The notes below the pieces were generated by a model. The model was not told the DNA's origin. It saw only the letters and a program-made list of their open reading frames with translations, and ran no database searches. Below, in pieces: positions 31,201 to 34,856 of a stretch of 34,856 nt of DNA. The stretch covers positions 1 to 34,856 of the forward strand of contig WQVD01000029.1 of NCBI GenBank assembly GCA_009781755.1, given 5' to 3'. The first letter of the stretch is position 1. Each line of letters opens with the position of its first letter. This DNA comes from Defluviitaleaceae bacterium (lineage in GTDB: Bacteria > Bacillota > Clostridia > Lachnospirales > WQUN01). Both the position numbers and the translations under genes were made by a program.

Positions 31201-34200
31201 GATACCAACAAAACCATGGTAATCACCTATTCATATCCATTACATGACACCGTGCCAAGTTCCGGCATTACTTTTGATTTTCTTACACGTATGCAAGCAC
31301 GCTTGCATTCGAATAATGCAAACCGACTTTTTTACCACTCTGCAATGTTGGCATATGAACGGGCACCGGGTGCATTAACAAAAGACAGAAGCAACGACAT
31401 CGATCATTCTCATCGGCAACTCTATGATGCATGGCCGGTGGTAACTGAAACGCCGCCAATGCAAGGGAATTCTTCTGCATTCCGTTTAATTACCAGTATA
31501 AATACATTCGGCGGTTCAAGTCTCGATCGACTGACAACCAAGCCCCTTTTCACAGAGGGGAATGCAATTATGACCATTGAAATTGACGAACGATTGGAAT
31601 TGGTGCCGAACTCTATCGTCGTATGGACTTCTATTGGTACATTAAATGCTCGCTTTTTCGGCCCGTATCACTTGGATGGCACGCAATTTGACAATCTCGT
31701 ATCAGGCAATGTAATCACATTAGACTTTACAACCATGAATCAAATAACGGATCAAAGTTTGCGCCATAATTTGGGTACAAATGCCATGCGAAACCAATTT
31801 GATACATGGTTGGGTTTTACAAATAAAACCGTTGCCGTGCCGCCAAATCCATTGTGGTATTTAGATTCAACCTTTAACGGTTTAATAGGCACGAGCAGCA
31901 TTGCCGACCCTTTCATGGTCCAATACCAATTGCGGGTTCGGGCAGATGCTTTATACCAAATTGAAGGCGAAGTTGAACTTCCTGTAATTACCCGTGTATT
32001 TTCCACCGCGGAAGGCATTGGTGCGCCCGCCATTGATCCATTATTTAATTACCGATTAAATAATGTTGTTTCCATTGATTCGGGAACGGTTACTGTCGGT
32101 ACTGCTGATAATGCCGTCGATTTTAATCATCGCGTAGTCAGCCGCAACAACGCTGTGTTCAGTACCACCACCACGTTCACCTTCGAGCACAATGTCTTGG
32201 ACAAAACGATGGTATTAAACGAACCGGGCTCGAACCTGGTGCACACGACCATCCTCATCAACGAGGCGGGTGCGCCACTGTTGCCCGCCAACGCCTACTC
32301 GCCCTACATCACGGCCATTGACCGGATGAGCATTAACTTAATGCCGTTTGCGTCCACCATCCAATTCGAGACCCGCGCACGTGAGGGTACCGGTTGGGGG
32401 CCTTGGACGGTAGTGAGTCCGCAAGCCGCACCCGGCTCCGGCGAGCCTTGGAGCTTCAACATTGTGGGTGCCGTCATGGTCAACGGTACACCCTTCTTCG
32501 AGATTGAGTTCGTATTCCCCGATGAAGTGCCTGTGCGTATCACCTACGACTCGATCATCAACGCACCGCCCAATGGCGCACCTTTGACCCTCAGCAATAC
32601 CGTGCGCCTGTACGGTACCCAATTCGAAGATGGGTACTACGTGCCCGGCCATGTCATTACCGAAGTTGCAGCGCGTGCAGCCATCTTGCATATGCCCATC
32701 TATTTGAACAAACGCGATGACAACACCCACGCAGGGCTTGCTGGTGCTGTCATGGCTATGTATATCCACAACCCTAGCACCAACGGACATCATGGGGTCG
32801 GGCCCATGCCTGCTCCGGCGGATGTGCGCGTCATCAACGGCATGCGCTTTTATCCCGCGCAGACGGTGACCACCCCCGCAGGCGGCGTGGCAAGATTTGA
32901 CCATCCTGCCATCGTGCCCTACTGGGGCAACCTATACCTGTTTGTCGAAATGGAAGCACCCGACGGCTATGTACTGCCCACTGGCAATGACGCATTCACT
33001 TTTTTCGCCTTCGCTGAGTCGCTGCTGCCGCCCGTTAATATGAATGTAACCGCGCTGCAGAACAGCCTGCGCAACGCCATCCCCAACGCCACCATTGAGC
33101 TGGTAGCCGACATCGTCGTCGTAGACAACGAAATGTTGCCCCCCAATCCCCGTGTGCGTATCGAGAAAGAAGTATCCGCACCCGTAGCCGTAGGCGGTAC
33201 TCTTACCTATACCCTCCGCGTCACCAACACCGGCAACGTACCCCTGACCGGCTTGGTCGTGACCGATACATTGCCCGCTTACCTGACCAACCCGCGCCAA
33301 CTCTTCGTTTTGGACCTTCCGGGTTCCACTGGCGGCATCAGCGGCCAAGTGGTAAGCGTTACATTGGCGACTTTGAACCCGAACCAAACGGCCACCATCA
33401 CCTTCCAAGCCACCGTGGCTACTGCCCCGGCGGATGGCGCGTCCATTTACAACAGCGCCGTGGTCGAATACCCACCCAACACCACCATCCGCGACGAAGA
33501 TAGCGTGCCCGTACCCGTACAAACACGCGGCGTAAGCATCATCAAAACCGTAAGCGATAACCACGTAGAAGCGGGCGCTTACCTGACCTATACCCTGCGT
33601 ATTCAAAACACCGGCCAAGTACAATTAAACGGCTTGGTCGTGACCGACAGCTTGCCCATACACCTCACCAACCCGCGCTTCTTGCAAATTCCTGCAACGG
33701 CAAGCGGTGGGTTCACCGGCAACAACCTGCGGGTAACGCTGGGCATACTGGCACCCGGTGATCATGTATATATCACCTTCGTTGTGACAGCTTCTTCCTC
33801 GCCGCTGGGTGGCGCACCTGTCATTAACACCGCACATGTCGAATACCCCGGTGACCCCGACAATGTACGCGACAGCGACTACGCCGAAGTCACCATCGAC
33901 ACCAACCCCAACATGACCCTGTCCAAGACAGTAAGCGCACCCGCTGATGGTGCATCCGTTGCCGTAGGCGGTACAGTTACGTACCGATTGCAGATCACCA
34001 ACACAGGCAATATCCCCCTAAACGGCGTGGTCATCACCGACATCCTGCCTGTGTACCTATCCAATCCGACCAATTTTAGGTCGCCCACGATATCCAATGT
34101 ACAACATACTATCAATGGCCAAACCGTAAACATTACGGTAGATGTGCCCTTGCAAACGGCCATAATTGTTGAATTTGACGTAACCGTAGCTTCTGCACCT

Positions 34201-34856
34201 GCCAACAACGCAGATATCATCAACATCGCCCGCGCGGTCTACCCCAACAACCCCGATCTTGACCGCGAGGATACCGCTCGTGTACCCGTAATCCGACGAG
34301 GCGTAAGCATCGACAAGACGTCCAGCCCCGCCACTGTAGCGGTAGACGGCACAATCACGTACACGCTGGCCATCCGCAACACCGGCAACGTAGCACTCAA
34401 CGGCCTAACGGTAACCGACATCCTACCCGTGTACCTGACCAACCCGCGTAACTTCGGCTTGCCGAGTCAAGTCACCGACCACAACGTCACCGGCCAAACG
34501 GTAATGTTCACCCTTGACCTGCCTGTATCGGATGCTCCCGTGACCATCACTTTCGATGTTACCGTGGCCTCCGCACCGGCCAACAATGAAATCGCCAATA
34601 CCGCCGTGGCCCAATACCCCGGCGACACCACCGTCCGCGATGAAAGCTCATCCACGACGACACTCATACCGCAGGGGACGACACCTGCGGAGACGACGCC
34701 AGCTGAAACAACACCAACTGAAACAACACCAGTTGAAACAACACCGGCAGAAACAACACCAGTTGAAACAACACCGGCAGAAACAACACCAACTGAAACA
34801 ACACCGGCAGAAACAACACCAGTTGAAACAACACCGGCAGAAACAACACCAACTGA
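28204..34856 (+). CDS. Giant cell-surface protein with DUF11 repeats and Thr-Pro stalk (partial, C-terminus beyond window)
   Basis: At least 2217 residues, open at the right edge. ATG 28204 follows AAGGAGATGAAGGC. A signal peptide (KRKLALILVFVLFTSTLGYFTFA) is followed by a long Asn/Thr-rich beta-type region of about 1500 residues that I could not assign. A SpaA/Cna-B-like unit (about 1495-1600, with VEMEAPDGYVLPTG) comes next. Four DUF11 repeats of about 120-130 residues follow (about 1650-2155), each with a SAP(V)AVGGTxTYTLxxTNTGN-like start and a VVTDxLP strand. Then comes an ETTPAETTP(V/T) stalk that leaves the window. A sorting signal is expected further on. Last gene of operon 2. Probably an adhesin or S-layer-like filament protein. 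Confidence 0.88.
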   Translation, partial: MKNLSWKRKLALILVFVLFTSTLGYFTFAWNQDGEDAGYGASVTTPSAINVAPPVVITTPGAIELEPVAPMVYIPIAPTAATHDNWDLSRFVTDVTMVSVATGQPVLPGGSFSAGGFYRFNIRFAPGFGENFAYYDGLNPAWVDHLVYRLPSALIITEDILNTPVMVGSGANQQRIGWVHIHENGDVLVTLDDLDAGNPLSALAFILEITARFVPGDGGGGIGDQMLLDFGTGSTITITVTDPVDAPLALTINNTWDRHRQVVDYLVTIEPGATLAAPIDDIVAHIFPWLANQGVGNVNMDNGAMVPPISAFSGFRYRIVDATGGVVSPWTNINVTWHNNNTGAVANAPNRRYFSVDFTGRTLIEGLRIELEYSVCVQAVIADNRINPITAAIDINTNSVNFTEAMHNMRHPERYNFVLGAYGVATSRAPNTVDSDVISIRRDYYLTFNRFGLSRADGVINAGIYLRTPNLTREGRGLGGAHTAETWYYSQLPNDFQLPNLGGFPLVITLGMDQNGNIANIPAGNPNVGLAFPSFNEITVELRSAIPGQSFVTTTHLLSDPMFTAVLSNTPGQTNNVLTITFPELVDGRGIYRAYIRFAAPITIPNLNQGVWSPRNFHMGAEYGASTVARRETRVLHINHPGNFWNKVSHRSPDDIITAGEDIRWTAWAGNTAMRLNGVNFTDTLDERLSFPNPSDIIVRFYNNPQSDYNPTHGTFFGIDSRVRHSAGTGGYDFTAQMLIDMGLFVFEPSTHPNYIGSDTFVITVPAADRAIPGAGGAVFGDIYRVWFEYTTPTPLPGDPGFRPDAYFNRLSMDRALITGPNPHITRFVQMGLADISYRLTSSGVRTNAAGDGYEIAYTFTMHVPGIYHGRRIYSTHFTRVNSGMVNMGNLPNEVAFRAFTHRHFNPLYAGYVGNLNVRLYDHQGNYYRTLNAGTDFMVIPYSPRNPSGSMLVAHGFVIVPGLTAANAPSPAWPSPRTDVEGGTWWASSAITPNFYWQFDTNKTMVITYSYPLHDTVPSSGITFDFLTRMQARLHSNNANRLFYHSAMLAYERAPGALTKDRSNDIDHSHRQLYDAWPVVTETPPMQGNSSAFRLITSINTFGGSSLDRLTTKPLFTEGNAIMTIEIDERLELVPNSIVVWTSIGTLNARFFGPYHLDGTQFDNLVSGNVITLDFTTMNQITDQSLRHNLGTNAMRNQFDTWLGFTNKTVAVPPNPLWYLDSTFNGLIGTSSIADPFMVQYQLRVRADALYQIEGEVELPVITRVFSTAEGIGAPAIDPLFNYRLNNVVSIDSGTVTVGTADNAVDFNHRVVSRNNAVFSTTTTFTFEHNVLDKTMVLNEPGSNLVHTTILINEAGAPLLPANAYSPYITAIDRMSINLMPFASTIQFETRAREGTGWGPWTVVSPQAAPGSGEPWSFNIVGAVMVNGTPFFEIEFVFPDEVPVRITYDSIINAPPNGAPLTLSNTVRLYGTQFEDGYYVPGHVITEVAARAAILHMPIYLNKRDDNTHAGLAGAVMAMYIHNPSTNGHHGVGPMPAPADVRVINGMRFYPAQTVTTPAGGVARFDHPAIVPYWGNLYLFVEMEAPDGYVLPTGNDAFTFFAFAESLLPPVNMNVTALQNSLRNAIPNATIELVADIVVVDNEMLPPNPRVRIEKEVSAPVAVGGTLTYTLRVTNTGNVPLTGLVVTDTLPAYLTNPRQLFVLDLPGSTGGISGQVVSVTLATLNPNQTATITFQATVATAPADGASIYNSAVVEYPPNTTIRDEDSVPVPVQTRGVSIIKTVSDNHVEAGAYLTYTLRIQNTGQVQLNGLVVTDSLPIHLTNPRFLQIPATASGGFTGNNLRVTLGILAPGDHVYITFVVTASSSPLGGAPVINTAHVEYPGDPDNVRDSDYAEVTIDTNPNMTLSKTVSAPADGASVAVGGTVTYRLQITNTGNIPLNGVVITDILPVYLSNPTNFRSPTISNVQHTINGQTVNITVDVPLQTAIIVEFDVTVASAPANNADIINIARAVYPNNPDLDREDTARVPVIRRGVSIDKTSSPATVAVDGTITYTLAIRNTGNVALNGLTVTDILPVYLTNPRNFGLPSQVTDHNVTGQTVMFTLDLPVSDAPVTITFDVTVASAPANNEIANTAVAQYPGDTTVRDESSSTTTLIPQGTTPAETTPAETTPTETTPVETTPAETTPVETTPAETTPTETTPAETTPVETTPAETTPT
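34671..34856 (+). repeat. 15/30-bp tandem repeats coding the stalk of the giant protein
   Basis: At least 11 units coding ETTP plus Ala, Val or Thr, continuing past the window edge. Same composition as the stalks of the MPQTG proteins but without the QQTTP units. Confidence 0.9.

Overview
The window looks like a chromosomal segment of an anaerobic, fibre-degrading Firmicute (class Clostridia or a close relative, probably from gut or rumen). Reasons: strong AGGAGG-type ribosome binding sites, TTGACA/TATAAT-type promoters, short T-tailed terminators, Gram-positive surface proteins with sortase signals, DUF4349 lipoproteins, and a GH10/GH67/GH3 xylan-degradation gene set. Both ends cut through genes: a GH10 xylanase runs off the left edge and a giant surface protein off the right edge.

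Left part (1-8450): secreted GH10 xylanase (-), tRNA-Ser(CGA) (-) with a clear promoter and terminator, then a non-coding stretch holding two diverged, oppositely oriented copies of a highly structured repeat. Next come a CNNM/CBS-domain membrane protein (+), a DUF3791-DUF3990 pair (-) whose second gene is frameshifted, an APH-fold kinase (-) and a tandem pair of DUF4349 proteins (+).

Middle (8538-14300): cytoplasmic GH67 alpha-glucuronidase (-), divergent from an AraC regulator followed by a GH3 beta-xylosidase (+). With the secreted GH10 enzyme these form a xylan/glucuronoxylan pathway. Downstream is a small locus with convergent promoters, a hydrophobic mini-ORF and long-range 5'-3' complementarity that resembles a type I toxin-antitoxin module.

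Right part (14307-34856) is the most unusual. Two paralogous operons lie back to back on either side of an Lhr-like helicase. Each encodes an AbrB/SpoVT-type swapped-hairpin protein, a ~104-residue protein resembling sigma region 4, and an ECF-type sigma factor carrying its own hydrophobic membrane region, Pro/Thr-rich linker and conserved C-terminal domain. The left copy (-) is followed by two Cna-B/SpaA-type surface proteins with MPQTG sorting signals. The right copy (+) is followed by a surface protein of more than 2200 residues with DUF11 repeats. All three surface proteins carry Thr-Pro tandem-repeat stalks. A palindrome, GTTAACAATTGTTAAC or a close variant, sits 27-28 bp upstream of a -10 hexamer in front of both AbrB genes and both MPQTG proteins, so these genes look like one regulon. 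Both sigma genes seem to start at an isoleucine codon (ATC or ATA) rather than ATG. I infer a surface-display circuit controlled by membrane-tethered sigma factors; the sensing mechanism is not visible from sequence alone.
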